The notes beneath the pieces were generated by a model. That model searched no databases. It saw only the letters and a list, made by a program, of their open reading frames with translations, and was not told the DNA's origin. Source: Paenibacillus castaneae (GTDB lineage: Bacteria; Bacillota; Bacilli; Paenibacillales; Paenibacillaceae). From it: a stretch of DNA of 64,000 nucleotides. Of this stretch, positions 54,904-63,662 are shown piece after piece (positions within the stretch are counted from its first letter, which is position 1; every line of letters starts with the position of its first letter). Position numbers and translations under genes: made by a program. Location of the stretch: the NCBI RefSeq assembly GCF_002884445.1, contig NZ_KZ614144.1, positions 5,630,712-5,694,711 on the forward strand. The letters run 5' to 3'.

Positions 54904-55773
54904 CTATGCGATTTGAGTAATAACAAGGTGTGCTGAAACAGGCCTTGTTCCGCCAGCGAGAGGGGTGATGGTTAGGGCAGTTGAGTTGCCGGCAGGGTTT
55001 CGCACAGTGAGTATTGAATTGATTACTGTCGTTTGTACAAGAGCCATTCCTACTATTTGAGAAGTGCCTGTTGCTCGCCCAACCACCGTATAGGCTAGGT
55101 CTGCTCCATTTATAGTTAAAATCAATTGACCAGCTTCGGTAATACTAACCTGAAATAAAATCTGATAAGTGCCAATTGCACCCAAGTTAAAGGAACTCGG
55201 ACCAGTACGTGTAATAGTAGTCCCGCTCGTAGGCCCATCTTGAGGAAAACTTACGTCTGTACCAACACCAACTGTTGCTGCATTATTAGGAGGCATCAAC
55301 GCAAAAAAATCTGCAAAGCTTAATACTCCACCAGTTGCTCCGGTCGCTCCGGCAGCCCCTGTCGCTCCTGTTGCTCCTGCTGGACCTGCTGCTCCTGCTG
55401 CTCCTGCTGCTCCGGTCGCTCCTGTTGCTCCTGCTGGACCTGCTGCTCCCGCAGCCCCTGTCGCTCCTGTTGCTCCTGCTGGACCTGCTGCTCCCGCAGC
55501 CCCTGTCGCTCCTGTTGCTCCTGCTGGACCTGCTGCTCCCGCAGCCCCTGTCGCTCCTGCTGGACCTGCTGCTCCCGCAGCCCCTGTCGCTCCTGTTGCT
55601 CCTGCTGGACCTGCTGGACCTGCTGCTCCCGCAGCTCCCGTTGCTCCTGTCGCTCCTGTTGCTCCTCCTGATGGCCCTGCTGCTCCTGTTGCACCTGCTG
55701 GCCCTTGGAGTCCGCGCGGTCCTTCCGGTCCTTCCGGCCCTGGAGGCCCTGGAGGACAATGACATCTGCCCAT
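54904..55773 (-). CDS. Collagen-like (GXY-repeat) spore surface protein, BclA-like
   Basis: A 289-residue protein. The short N-terminus MGRCHCPPGPPGPEGP leads into about 45 GXY triplets rich in GAT, GAA and GPA, then a globular C-terminal domain (LSFADFFALMPPNNAATVGV and on) of the BclA type. It should form trimers and sit on the exosporium or spore coat. AGGGAG lies 8 bases before the ATG. The DNA repeats are long (see repeat feature). No neighbouring glycosyltransferase was seen. Confidence 0.9.
   Translation of the reverse strand: MGRCHCPPGPPGPEGPEGPRGLQGPAGATGAAGPSGGATGATGATGAAGAAGPAGPAGATGATGAAGAAGPAGATGAAGAAGPAGATGATGAAGAAGPAGATGATGAAGAAGPAGATGATGAAGAAGAAGPAGATGATGAAGATGATGGVLSFADFFALMPPNNAATVGVGTDVSFPQDGPTSGTTITRTGPSSFNLGAIGTYQILFQVSITEAGQLILTINGADLAYTVVGRATGTSQIVGMALVQTTVINSILTVRNPAGNSTALTITPLAGGTRPVSAHLVITQIA
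55330..55690 (-). repeat. 45-bp tandem repeats in the collagen region
   Basis: Starting near 55441, 55486 and 55531 on the plus strand, a 45-bp unit (15 residues, five triplets) repeats with little change; a copy at 55531 is 9 bases short. Such repeats recombine or slip easily, so triplet number may vary between strains. Confidence 0.85.
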
Positions 55774-55964
55774 GCTCACATCTCCCTTTTATTAAACATC
55801 ATTCATCATATTAAAATATGAAAAAGATATTCACAGTAAATGCCTATCTATCTCAAAATAGGCATATTAAGTGCTGAATTTTTACCAGCTGTGTTATTGT
55901 CCTATAGCAATATGTTTGCTTCGGCATTAAATAATGTAAGAGGCAACTGGCTAGGGAGGGAGGA

Positions 55965-57032
55965 GTGAACAAACTGAACAATTTCCCTATTATAGGTATT
56001 ATGGTTAAGACAAGAAACATAAGAAAAAGGATATTGAAGCAGTATCAACGTCGTCACAATCTAGAAATGAGGGTTTACGCCTTTACTCCCTCCGATATTA
56101 ATTGGAAGGAAAAACGAATTATTGGACTAAGGCTGCGGAACGGTAAATGGAAAGAAAGCTCGTTCCCTTTTCCTCATGCCGTCTATAACCGATGTTTCAA
56201 CAAAAAATTAACAACCATTACACGCCTGGAGCAAACGATAGGCAAAAACAAATGTTTCAATACGATTAATTTTTTCAATAAATGGGTTCTCTACAATTGT
56301 TTAAAAAAATCCGATCTTAAACCTTATTTACCAGAAACATTTTTATATAATGAAGCAGTTTTGTCCGAACTAGTAGAGAAATACAAACTCATATACATTA
56401 AGCCTACCTATGGAGCTAAGGGGATGTCTGTACATCGAGTTGAACTAAAAGATAATGGAGATATTCATATCTCTTTGCACAGCTTGGCTCCCACATATAT
56501 TTGCAGAAAAAATGAATCTATCCAAGAACAAATGGCTAAACTTCTTGGGCAAAAGAAATACATCATTCAGCAAGGAATTCATATGAATCAGCTTGATCAT
56601 CATTATTTTGATATCCGGGCTCTTGTTCAAAAAAATATTGTTGGAGAATGGACGGTTACCTGTTTTACATGTAGAGTGACTCATAAGCATTACTTTAACA
56701 CGAGTATTTGTGAAGCCATTTGTGATATCACAAAAATTCTTACCCACTTATTTTCTCAGGAAGAAATGAATGATATCCTTCAATCGCTGAATGAGCTTAG
56801 TATAAAAGCCGCACAAGAAGCAGAAAGACAAATGGGGACATTAGGAGAATTGAGTGTAGATTTTGTATTAGATGATCAAAATAAGCTGTGGATTATTGAG
56901 CTTAACGGAAAACCTCAAAAAGATATATATAACGATCTAAGAGATTCTAAAAAGAAAAAACGAATTTATAGAAGACCACTGGAATACGCTTATTATCTCT
57001 CTCATACAGATAAAAGTTCTGAAGAAAGCTAG
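55965..57032 (+). CDS. YheC/YheD-like ATP-grasp protein
   Basis: A 355-residue protein of the YheC/D endospore coat-associated family. The ATP-grasp fold shows YIKPTYGAKGMSVHRVEL near 143, YFDIRALVQKNIVGEW near 209, and GELSVDFVLDDQNKLWIIEL with NGKPQK near the end for metal binding. It has no signal peptide. Members are spore-coat linked in B. subtilis; what they ligate is not known. GGGAGGGAGGA precedes the GTG. It lies divergent from the collagen-like gene, 191 bases apart. Confidence 0.85.
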   Translation: MNKLNNFPIIGIMVKTRNIRKRILKQYQRRHNLEMRVYAFTPSDINWKEKRIIGLRLRNGKWKESSFPFPHAVYNRCFNKKLTTITRLEQTIGKNKCFNTINFFNKWVLYNCLKKSDLKPYLPETFLYNEAVLSELVEKYKLIYIKPTYGAKGMSVHRVELKDNGDIHISLHSLAPTYICRKNESIQEQMAKLLGQKKYIIQQGIHMNQLDHHYFDIRALVQKNIVGEWTVTCFTCRVTHKHYFNTSICEAICDITKILTHLFSQEEMNDILQSLNELSIKAAQEAERQMGTLGELSVDFVLDDQNKLWIIELNGKPQKDIYNDLRDSKKKKRIYRRPLEYAYYLSHTDKSSEES

Positions 57033-57132
57033 ATTCTGGTACTACAAAAGATAGAACTACTGCAATGTTTCACCTATGCGATATGATTTAAAGGTACTCA
57101 GATCCTTTAATGAAAATAGAGGTGCGCATATT

Positions 57133-57588
57133 TTGAAACAGAAGCTATTTTACCTTTTGGTTGCGATAACGAGCTATTTTGCAGGGATTCTCACCTATCT
57201 GGGTTACTTGTCCTTTATTTATGACGAGAAAATTGGCAGCGAATGGAGTAAATTTCTAGTGTGGACGATTCCACCCTATTTATTTATTATCCTCCCCTAC
57301 TATACGCTCATATTTCGCTGGAGACGCACCCCCTTATGGCTGCGAGCAGTCATGCTCTTTGGGTTAAGCATCATTGCCGCAGCATCCGTACCTTTCCTGA
57401 TCGGCTTCGGAGTTTGGCGAATAAGGGATCTCTTCTCACCTGAGCTTAGATTGTTTATCATGTTCTTTGCCAGCTCAGCGCTCCTATTCACAATAGGGTC
57501 CATCGTTGCGATTAAAGAACGAGGATATTTCATATTTTTGCTTGCTTCACTTGCGATCATCTCTTTAGCCATTAACCTGCTGGTCTAA
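57133..57588 (+). CDS. Hypothetical integral membrane protein
   Basis: A 151-residue protein with about four to five membrane helices (for example KLFYLLVAITSYFAGILTYL and IPPYLFIILPYYTLIF). No family is recognised. AGAGGTG lies 8 bases before the TTG at 57133; an in-frame ATG at 57076 has no ribosome site. It follows the YheC/D gene by 100 bases. Confidence 0.6.
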   Translation: MKQKLFYLLVAITSYFAGILTYLGYLSFIYDEKIGSEWSKFLVWTIPPYLFIILPYYTLIFRWRRTPLWLRAVMLFGLSIIAAASVPFLIGFGVWRIRDLFSPELRLFIMFFASSALLFTIGSIVAIKERGYFIFLLASLAIISLAINLLV

Positions 57589-57623
57589 TACATTTTGGGA
57601 GCTATGTCTATCTAGTATGATAT

Positions 57624-57666
57624 CAAGCAAAAAGGCTCTGCCGCGGCGGCAGAGCCTTTTTGCTTG
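57624..57666. terminator. Strong bidirectional terminator
   Basis: CAAGCAAAAAGGCTCTGCC pairs with GGCAGAGCCTTTTTGCTTG. It lies between convergent genes. Confidence 0.92.
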
Positions 57667-57677
57667 ATGAACTTAAA

Positions 57678-58910
57678 CTAGATCGCCCAGTTGCCAGCAC
57701 GGAAGATAGGCTCGCGTTTGCCATCCTGCGTCACGCCGTCAATATTTAATTCGGCTGAGCCGATCATGAAGTCTTCATGAGTCAGACTTCTGTTCGCGCC
57801 ATGAGCAAGAAGCTCTTCGGGCGACATTTTGGTGCCGCCATTGATGTTAACCGGATACGCCTGGCCTAAAGCGAGATGACAGGAGGCGTTCTCATCGTAT
57901 AGCGTATTAAAGAAAATAACATTGGAATTAGAGATTGGGGAGTCGTGAGGCACAAGCGCAATTTCTCCTAAGTGTCTCGCTCCTTCATCGGTGTTCAATA
58001 AACTAGTCAGCGCTTCATAGCCTTGCTCAGCGGAATGATCCACAACGATGCCATCCTTGAAGGTTAAGGAGAAGCCGCTAATCACTTGACCGTTATAATT
58101 TAACGGCTTGGTGCTGCGTACAGTTCCGTTCACGCCATCTCTATGCGGCATAGTGAATACCTCTTCGGTAGGCATGTTCGGGTTAAAGTAAACACCCTTG
58201 GAGTTGGCTTTGGAGCCTCCAAGCCAGATATGGCCCTCCGGCAGCTCGACGGTCAAGCTTGTTCCCGGAGCTTCATACTGTAGCTGTTTATATCGTTTAC
58301 TATTAAGCAGCTCAACCATTTGAAGGAGCTTCGCATTATGTTCTTTCCATGCTTGAATCGGATCTTCCAGATCAATTCGAGTTGCATCGATAATGCGCTC
58401 CCACAGCTTCTGCACAGCTTCCTCCGTTGTAAGATCCGGGAATACTTTGGCTGCCCATTCAGGTGTAGCATAAGAAATGAGTGACCAAGCATTCGTGTGA
58501 TTCATGAGAGAAGCCCGGTAGCTGCTTAGCGCAGTGGACGCTGCCTTAGATGCTGTCGCCACCCGAGCAGGATCAACATCGTTCAGCAGATCAGGGTTAG
58601 GTGAATAGATCGTGATAAACGCTGCGCCATTGTCCACGTATTGTTCCCAAGCCTTTGCCCGCCATATCGGATATTCCGATAATGCTTCCTCAGGCGCTTG
58701 CTTGTACTTAATACGAGATAGCTCTTCATCGTTATATTCCACATGTACGTTCTTCGCACCGGCTTCATAAGCCTTCGAGGCAATAAGGCGTGCCAGAGGA
58801 GCAGCAGCAATCGGTGCCATAACAACAACCGTCTGTCCCTGCTGTACATTAACCCCTACTCTTACCGCAAGCGCGGCGTAATTGTCTAATTGTTGTTGTG
58901 TTGGATACAT
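57678..58910 (-). CDS. Aminopeptidase of family M29 (AmpS/PepS-like)
   Basis: A 410-residue cytoplasmic metallo-aminopeptidase. The N-terminal domain has LAVRVGVNVQQGQTVVVMAP; the metal-binding C-terminal domain includes EEVFTMPHRDGVNGTV (Glu and His) and LGEIALVPHDSPIS, HLALGQAYP and HEDFMIGSAELNIDGV. All of the usual ligands are visible. It removes N-terminal residues from peptides. Monocistronic. Confidence 0.93.
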   Translation of the reverse strand: MYPTQQQLDNYAALAVRVGVNVQQGQTVVVMAPIAAAPLARLIASKAYEAGAKNVHVEYNDEELSRIKYKQAPEEALSEYPIWRAKAWEQYVDNGAAFITIYSPNPDLLNDVDPARVATASKAASTALSSYRASLMNHTNAWSLISYATPEWAAKVFPDLTTEEAVQKLWERIIDATRIDLEDPIQAWKEHNAKLLQMVELLNSKRYKQLQYEAPGTSLTVELPEGHIWLGGSKANSKGVYFNPNMPTEEVFTMPHRDGVNGTVRSTKPLNYNGQVISGFSLTFKDGIVVDHSAEQGYEALTSLLNTDEGARHLGEIALVPHDSPISNSNVIFFNTLYDENASCHLALGQAYPVNINGGTKMSPEELLAHGANRSLTHEDFMIGSAELNIDGVTQDGKREPIFRAGNWAI

Positions 58911-59042
58911 CTATGTAGATCCGCCTCCATTATAAAATAATTAGGTCAACAATCGATAACCTTCCTCTATTATAATGTTCTCATGCGGATTGCTCAAATA
59001 AGGCTTCATCCATAATTGTATTAGTCTCTTGCTTTAATAAGC

Positions 59043-59723
59043 CTATCGTTGTTTTTCAATAATCAAGAGCTCTTCTTTGTCTTCGTTATACTCCGCATAT
59101 GCAATTCCTTTTATATCTGTGAAGCCTTGCTTAAGCGCCAGCTTCCTAATTTTAATCTCATCGATTTTTTTGCCGTGGAAAGTCTCGGTCTGTATTTCCC
59201 CTCTTTCAATGACTGGAATGGAGGGAATGTCCTGTTTAGCCTGCAGCTTCAAATCCTTCATGCGCACATATTCATATTCTGGCTTCTTGATTACGCTTAT
59301 CGTCCCATTCGTTTCATAAAGAACATAAGCAACCTCTTCAAAGCTAAATATATCTTTTTCCCGCAGCATCGTAAGGAGCTGGTTGAAATCAAGCTTGCAG
59401 GCATTCATTAGACTTTGATTCACCTGTCCTTTATCCACAATAAGCAAGGCTCTTCCTTCGGATAGCCGTTTGATTCTCTTGAATCGGACGGATAATTTCT
59501 CTAACCCATAAGAGAGGAATGCCCATACGCCTAGAGCGAATATCAAATGGGCATAGGTAACCTCCTCGTCATATATGGTATTCCCCACAATCTCGCTCAG
59601 TAGTATGGATGTGAAGAAATCAAGCGGCGTTAGCTGACCGATCTCCTTTCTTCCGATCACGAACGTAATAATCCACAAACTCACGAATGAGAGAAACAGC
59701 TTAACAAAAATGAGGGTAAACAT
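59043..59723 (-). CDS. YetF-like DUF421 membrane protein
   Basis: A 226-residue protein with three membrane helices (LSFVSLWIITFVIGRKEIGQ, TPLDFFTSILLSEIVGNTI) and a cytoplasmic YetF domain. It lacks the DUF1657 tail of the paralogue at 35045. Function is not established. AAGGT lies 6 bases before the ATG at 59723; the earlier ATG at 59729 abuts the site. Confidence 0.85.
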   Translation of the reverse strand: MFTLIFVKLFLSFVSLWIITFVIGRKEIGQLTPLDFFTSILLSEIVGNTIYDEEVTYAHLIFALGVWAFLSYGLEKLSVRFKRIKRLSEGRALLIVDKGQVNQSLMNACKLDFNQLLTMLREKDIFSFEEVAYVLYETNGTISVIKKPEYEYVRMKDLKLQAKQDIPSIPVIERGEIQTETFHGKKIDEIKIRKLALKQGFTDIKGIAYAEYNEDKEELLIIEKQR

Positions 59724-59834
59724 AATCATACCTTCTTTCCCTGCAATAAGATGACGTTATAGAGTTAATACACATCTTCCATTACAGAGAATCAAAAACA
59801 AAGTACGATATGAGGACACTATTCTGAACTTGTG

Positions 59835-61475
59835 CTATAGCTTTTGTTTTTGCAATGCATTGGTTTCTTCTTCAATTCGACTAACATCTATCCGTTCAAA
59901 CAGCAGCTCCAAATGATGGATTTGCCCATCAGCCGGAACCGAAATCAGCTTCCAACTAGGCTGCTCAAGTGTCAGGAAGCTTCGTATTTTCTCACAGGAG
60001 AAAGGGATGAATGGATGCAGCAGCTGAGCGAAATTGGCAATGATCTGTACGCATGTATTCAGAGCATATCCACACGCTTCACGATTTTCCTTCAACAGCT
60101 CCCACGGCTTTTGCTCATCAAAAAATTTGTTCGCTCCGCGTACGCAAGCAAAAATCAGCTCAATCGCTTCCTTGAGATGGCCTCCTTCAATTAATGATCC
60201 CGAACTAACATACAAATCATCCAATTTCCTGTTCCATTCTTCATTAGGTTCTCCTTCTGGAATCCTGCCTTCAAAGGATTTGTTGATAAAAGCCAATGTT
60301 CGATTAACAAAATTGCCAAACGCGCCAAGCAATTCTCCATTATGGCTATGAATGAATTCTCTCCATGAAAAATCAGTATCCCGTTTCTCGGGACCGTTGG
60401 CGATCAGAAAATACCGAATCGAATCTGGCTGATAGCGGCTCATCATATCTGGTACCCAAACCGCCCAATTGCGGCTTGTAGAGAACTTTTGACCTTCTAA
60501 GGTCATATATTCACATGAAATAATACGATCCGGCAGATGGAGACCGCCCGCACCTAACAGAATTGCCGGCCAAATCAGAGTATGAAACGGGATATTGTCC
60601 TTGCCATGCACATAATAAGCGGTGATGTCCCCTTTTCCTTTCAGCCAGAACGATTCCCAACTGCCTCCGGTTTCATCCGCCCACTGCTTGCTTGCCGATA
60701 AGTAGCCGCTGACCGCTTCGATCCATACATAAATTTTCTTGCCATCGAACCCTTCAATCGGTACATCAACACCCCATGATAAGTCACGGGTTGCAGCACG
60801 ATCTTGCAGTCCTTCCTTTAAATATCGTTCAGTCAGCTGTACAGCATTCTCCTTCCAGCCATGGGCTTTTTCCACATATTCTGTCAATTCAGCTTCGAAT
60901 TTCGAAAGCGCAAGATAATAATGCTCCGTTGCACGCTCAACCGGAGCATTTCCGCATATTTTGCATGTCTTGTCTGTCAGATCTGCTGGATCTAGCAATG
61001 TCGAGCAGAAATCACATTGATCCCCCCTTGCGCGGTTGCCGCAAACCGGACAAATACCTTCTACATATCGATCAGGCAAAAACCGTTGATCCGTTTCACA
61101 ATACGTTTGCTGGACGGTTTTTTTATACAAATAGCCATAATTCAATAAACTCAGAAATATTTGTTGAACGACACGGTGATGAAACGGTTGATCCGTACGC
61201 GTGTATAAGTCATAGGTAAACCCCAGCTGCCTAAAGCACTCGGCAAACTCCTGATGAAAGCGATCTGCAATATCCCCTGGCTCGACTCCCTCCTGTATCG
61301 CCTGAACAGCGACAGGTGTACCGTGGCAATCACTGCCCGATACATATAAAACTTCATCTCCTTTCGAACGAAAATAACGTGCCAGCACATCTCCCGGCAA
61401 TAAGCTTGCCAATCTCCCCAAATGCAATGACCCGTTTGCGTAAGGCCATGCTCCGCCGATAAAAATATTTGCCAT
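59835..61475 (-). CDS. metG: Methionyl-tRNA synthetase (archaeal-like MetRS2 type)
   Basis: A 546-residue class I synthetase: HLGR at 18-21 (HIGH form), three CXXC motifs at 142-145, 154-157 and 171-174 (zinc knuckles), KFSTS at 330-334 (KMSKS form) and an anticodon-binding helical domain. It ends there, without the C-terminal tRNA-binding domain of the usual Bacillus enzyme. The extra zinc motifs and KFSTS resemble the archaeal and MetRS2 kind, which may be a second copy in the genome. AAAGGAGG precedes the ATG at 61475. A T-box leader lies upstream. Confidence 0.9.
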   Translation of the reverse strand: MANIFIGGAWPYANGSLHLGRLASLLPGDVLARYFRSKGDEVLYVSGSDCHGTPVAVQAIQEGVEPGDIADRFHQEFAECFRQLGFTYDLYTRTDQPFHHRVVQQIFLSLLNYGYLYKKTVQQTYCETDQRFLPDRYVEGICPVCGNRARGDQCDFCSTLLDPADLTDKTCKICGNAPVERATEHYYLALSKFEAELTEYVEKAHGWKENAVQLTERYLKEGLQDRAATRDLSWGVDVPIEGFDGKKIYVWIEAVSGYLSASKQWADETGGSWESFWLKGKGDITAYYVHGKDNIPFHTLIWPAILLGAGGLHLPDRIISCEYMTLEGQKFSTSRNWAVWVPDMMSRYQPDSIRYFLIANGPEKRDTDFSWREFIHSHNGELLGAFGNFVNRTLAFINKSFEGRIPEGEPNEEWNRKLDDLYVSSGSLIEGGHLKEAIELIFACVRGANKFFDEQKPWELLKENREACGYALNTCVQIIANFAQLLHPFIPFSCEKIRSFLTLEQPSWKLISVPADGQIHHLELLFERIDVSRIEEETNALQKQKL

Positions 61476-61507
61476 TGATATCCCTCCTTTTTGGACATAC
61501 AAAAACA

Positions 61508-61805
61508 CAAAAAAACCCTCATCCTAAAAGGACGAGAGTTATGCTCACGTGGTACCACCTCAATTTATAAATGCCTTGCGGCATTCACCTCTTCAGGTAC
61601 GACGCGGTCCGCGTTTATACCCTAGCACAGTAACGGATGCGGGTTCCGGCGCAGCCTACAACCACATGGGGGTTCGATGCGCAGCTCTGAGACCATATTC
61701 CCGAGGTTATTCTTTACCCCTTTTCAGCAACCGGGGCTCTCTGTAGAAAGACATCGCCTTGGTACTCTTTCTCTTCATAGCTTTTTCTGAATATTCAAGT
61801 TATTG
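61508..61805 (-). promoter_or_regulatory. T-box leader specific for methionine
   Basis: The conserved AGGTGGTACCACG (61560-61548) is the antiterminator T-box, just before a terminator: CTCTCGTCC and GGATGAGGG, followed by seven T (61539-61508). Stem I has an AGTA bulge (61766-61763) facing GGGAATATGGTCTC, whose ATG (61696-61694) fits a methionine specifier. Uncharged tRNA-Met would turn on metG. Confidence 0.88.
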
Positions 61806-61808
61806 GAA

Positions 61809-61837
61809 ATTATACGTAATATGATTTACCTTGTCAA
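61809..61837 (-). promoter_or_regulatory. Consensus sigma-A promoter for the T-box/metG transcript
   Basis: TTGACA (61837-61832), 17 bases, TATAAT (61814-61809) on the minus strand: a perfect consensus. Confidence 0.9.
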
Positions 61838-61897
61838 TACATTGCAGCCTATGTGGTAATTGGTTACCCCGTTTTAATCGGCTTTGGCCGTTTCTTC

Positions 61898-63487
61898 TTA
61901 GACGACTGGCTCTGCGACAACCCTCCACTTTTGCTCGTTGCTTGCTTGAATGCTGCCATGCTGAAGCATATAGTTCGCCATCAACTCCGCCATTTCGGTC
62001 GCAATTTCCCTAATGACAGGCTTCTCTCTATACATCAGATAGTCTCCGCCACCGCTTGCCCGGTAGTTATTCATCACAACATCATATTCAGCAGCCGGAT
62101 CTAGCGATTCCCCATTGCGCTTCAAATAAACGACACGCTCGCCAATCGGCTTAGCAACATTCAGCTCATATTGAATGCCGCCCCACATATCGTAATTATA
62201 ATGCTGAGCTTTCGGTTCCAAATAGGCTGGATTGACCACGACCTCTCCATTCTTGCCCACTTGGAAATAAGCAGCCGTTTGTTCCAATGCTTCTCTTATA
62301 TCTCGTCCTGTTAAGCGTAATACGGTTAATGTATTGGGGTACATGAAGTTCGTCAGTACATCTCTCATCGTCACAATCGAGCCGAAGCCGCGCGATTCAT
62401 TACTCAGCAGAGAAGTATTCGATATTTCAACGTCGGCGGCATCCATTTGTACTTTATTGATAAAGGCAATGAACGGATGATCCGACTTGCGGCATTCAAG
62501 CGCACTTGAAATCGACATATCACCAATCACTTGTCCAATTGGTTGATCCAGCCAAGCCTGCGCTGCTGTCTCTACCTCCTGCGTCAGCGCCATAATCGCC
62601 GAATCAGCAGCAATCGTTTCACTCGGGCGCAGCAGCTCTGCCCGCTTCTCCTTCACCTTCCATGTATCATTCTCTTTAATGAGGACGACACTTATTTTCC
62701 CCACTGCCATTCCGTTGCAGCCGGTCTGAATAATGGTAACTCCGTTCACCTCATCTGCGAGCATACGATGCTGATGTCCGGTAATTAACACATCAATGCC
62801 TTCTACTTCTGTACACATCGCATACCCCTGATTCTCGCCCGTCAGTCTCTCAGCAGGCTCTCCGCTCTTTAAATCCCTCTCAAAACCTCCATGATAAGCG
62901 ACTACGAGCAGATCTGGTTTTTCTTTCTCGCGAATATAGGCTGTCCACGCTTTGACCGTCTCTAATGCGTCATTAAACTTCAATCCTTTAATATTCTCTG
63001 CCGTTTCCCAATTGGGGATATAATGGGTTGTCACACCTAGCAACGCAACTTTGATCCCATTTTCCAGATGCTTCACTATATAAGGTTTGCCGAAAGCCGG
63101 GCTGTTCGTAGCTTCACTGAGAATACCGGCAGACAGCCAAGGAAATTCTGAATCCCCCATCACCTTGCGCAATACATCCATTCCATAATTAAACTCATGA
63201 TTTCCTACTACTGCGGCATCATATCCGAGCTCATTAAGCACGGCAACAGCAGGATGAATCGCTTCCCTCGCATACAGATTGACATAAGAAGCAAGGGGTG
63301 TGCCTTGGATGAGATCGCCGTTGTCCACCAAGAGCACTTCCGCATTCTTGCTCCTCTCCTGTTTAATGAAAGCAGCTAATTTAGCAATCCCAATCTGCCG
63401 TTCCTCATCTGTTCGGTAATCCGTTGGATAGATATGGCCATGGATGTCACTGGTCACCAATATGTTGAATTCCATCTCCTTATTCAT
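61898..63487 (-). CDS. UshA-like metallophosphoesterase/5'-nucleotidase
   Basis: A 529-residue protein of the 5'-nucleotidase/2',3'-cyclic phosphodiesterase family. The metal ligands are visible: TSDIHGH at about 12-18, LLVDNGDLIQG near 52-62, VVGNHEFNYG near 94-103 and ITGHQHRML near 234. The C-terminal domain has NYRASGGGDYLMY for substrate. It has no signal peptide, so it is probably cytoplasmic, unlike UshA. GGGAGC precedes the ATG. Divergent from a PhnD-type gene. Confidence 0.9.
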   Translation of the reverse strand: MNKEMEFNILVTSDIHGHIYPTDYRTDEERQIGIAKLAAFIKQERSKNAEVLLVDNGDLIQGTPLASYVNLYAREAIHPAVAVLNELGYDAAVVGNHEFNYGMDVLRKVMGDSEFPWLSAGILSEATNSPAFGKPYIVKHLENGIKVALLGVTTHYIPNWETAENIKGLKFNDALETVKAWTAYIREKEKPDLLVVAYHGGFERDLKSGEPAERLTGENQGYAMCTEVEGIDVLITGHQHRMLADEVNGVTIIQTGCNGMAVGKISVVLIKENDTWKVKEKRAELLRPSETIAADSAIMALTQEVETAAQAWLDQPIGQVIGDMSISSALECRKSDHPFIAFINKVQMDAADVEISNTSLLSNESRGFGSIVTMRDVLTNFMYPNTLTVLRLTGRDIREALEQTAAYFQVGKNGEVVVNPAYLEPKAQHYNYDMWGGIQYELNVAKPIGERVVYLKRNGESLDPAAEYDVVMNNYRASGGGDYLMYREKPVIREIATEMAELMANYMLQHGSIQASNEQKWRVVAEPVV

Positions 63488-63568
63488 TGTGCAAGCTCCC
63501 TTACTTTTGTGTGGTTACATCCATAATCATAACAGGTTAAACCGTATTTTTAATGGCATTAATATACC

Positions 63569-63622
63569 TTTACAAATACTTATTCTCACGTTTACGAACA
63601 GATAATAAATATTTCATATAGT
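63569..63622 (+). promoter_or_regulatory. Possible Pho box and -10 site
   Basis: TTTACA (63569), TTATTC (63580) and TTTACG (63591) are TTWACA-like hexamers at 11-base steps, the spacing of PhoP boxes, and TATAGT (63617-63622) lies 20 bases beyond as a -10. Both flanking genes act on phosphorus compounds. Weak sequence fit. Confidence 0.35.
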
Positions 63623-63662
63623 AAACAAGCAATCAAAAATAGAATCTCTTGGAGGGTTTGGA

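Noticed and set aside
55330..55690. Regular repeats that could be taken for a CRISPR array
   Set aside because: The repeats are directly adjoining, in frame and coding; there are no unique spacers and no cas genes.
55335..55814. Long leucine-rich and glutamine-rich frames in the other readings of the collagen region
   Set aside because: They are mirror frames of the GXY repeats; only the minus-strand frame has a signal-free start, a ribosome site and a folded C-terminal domain.
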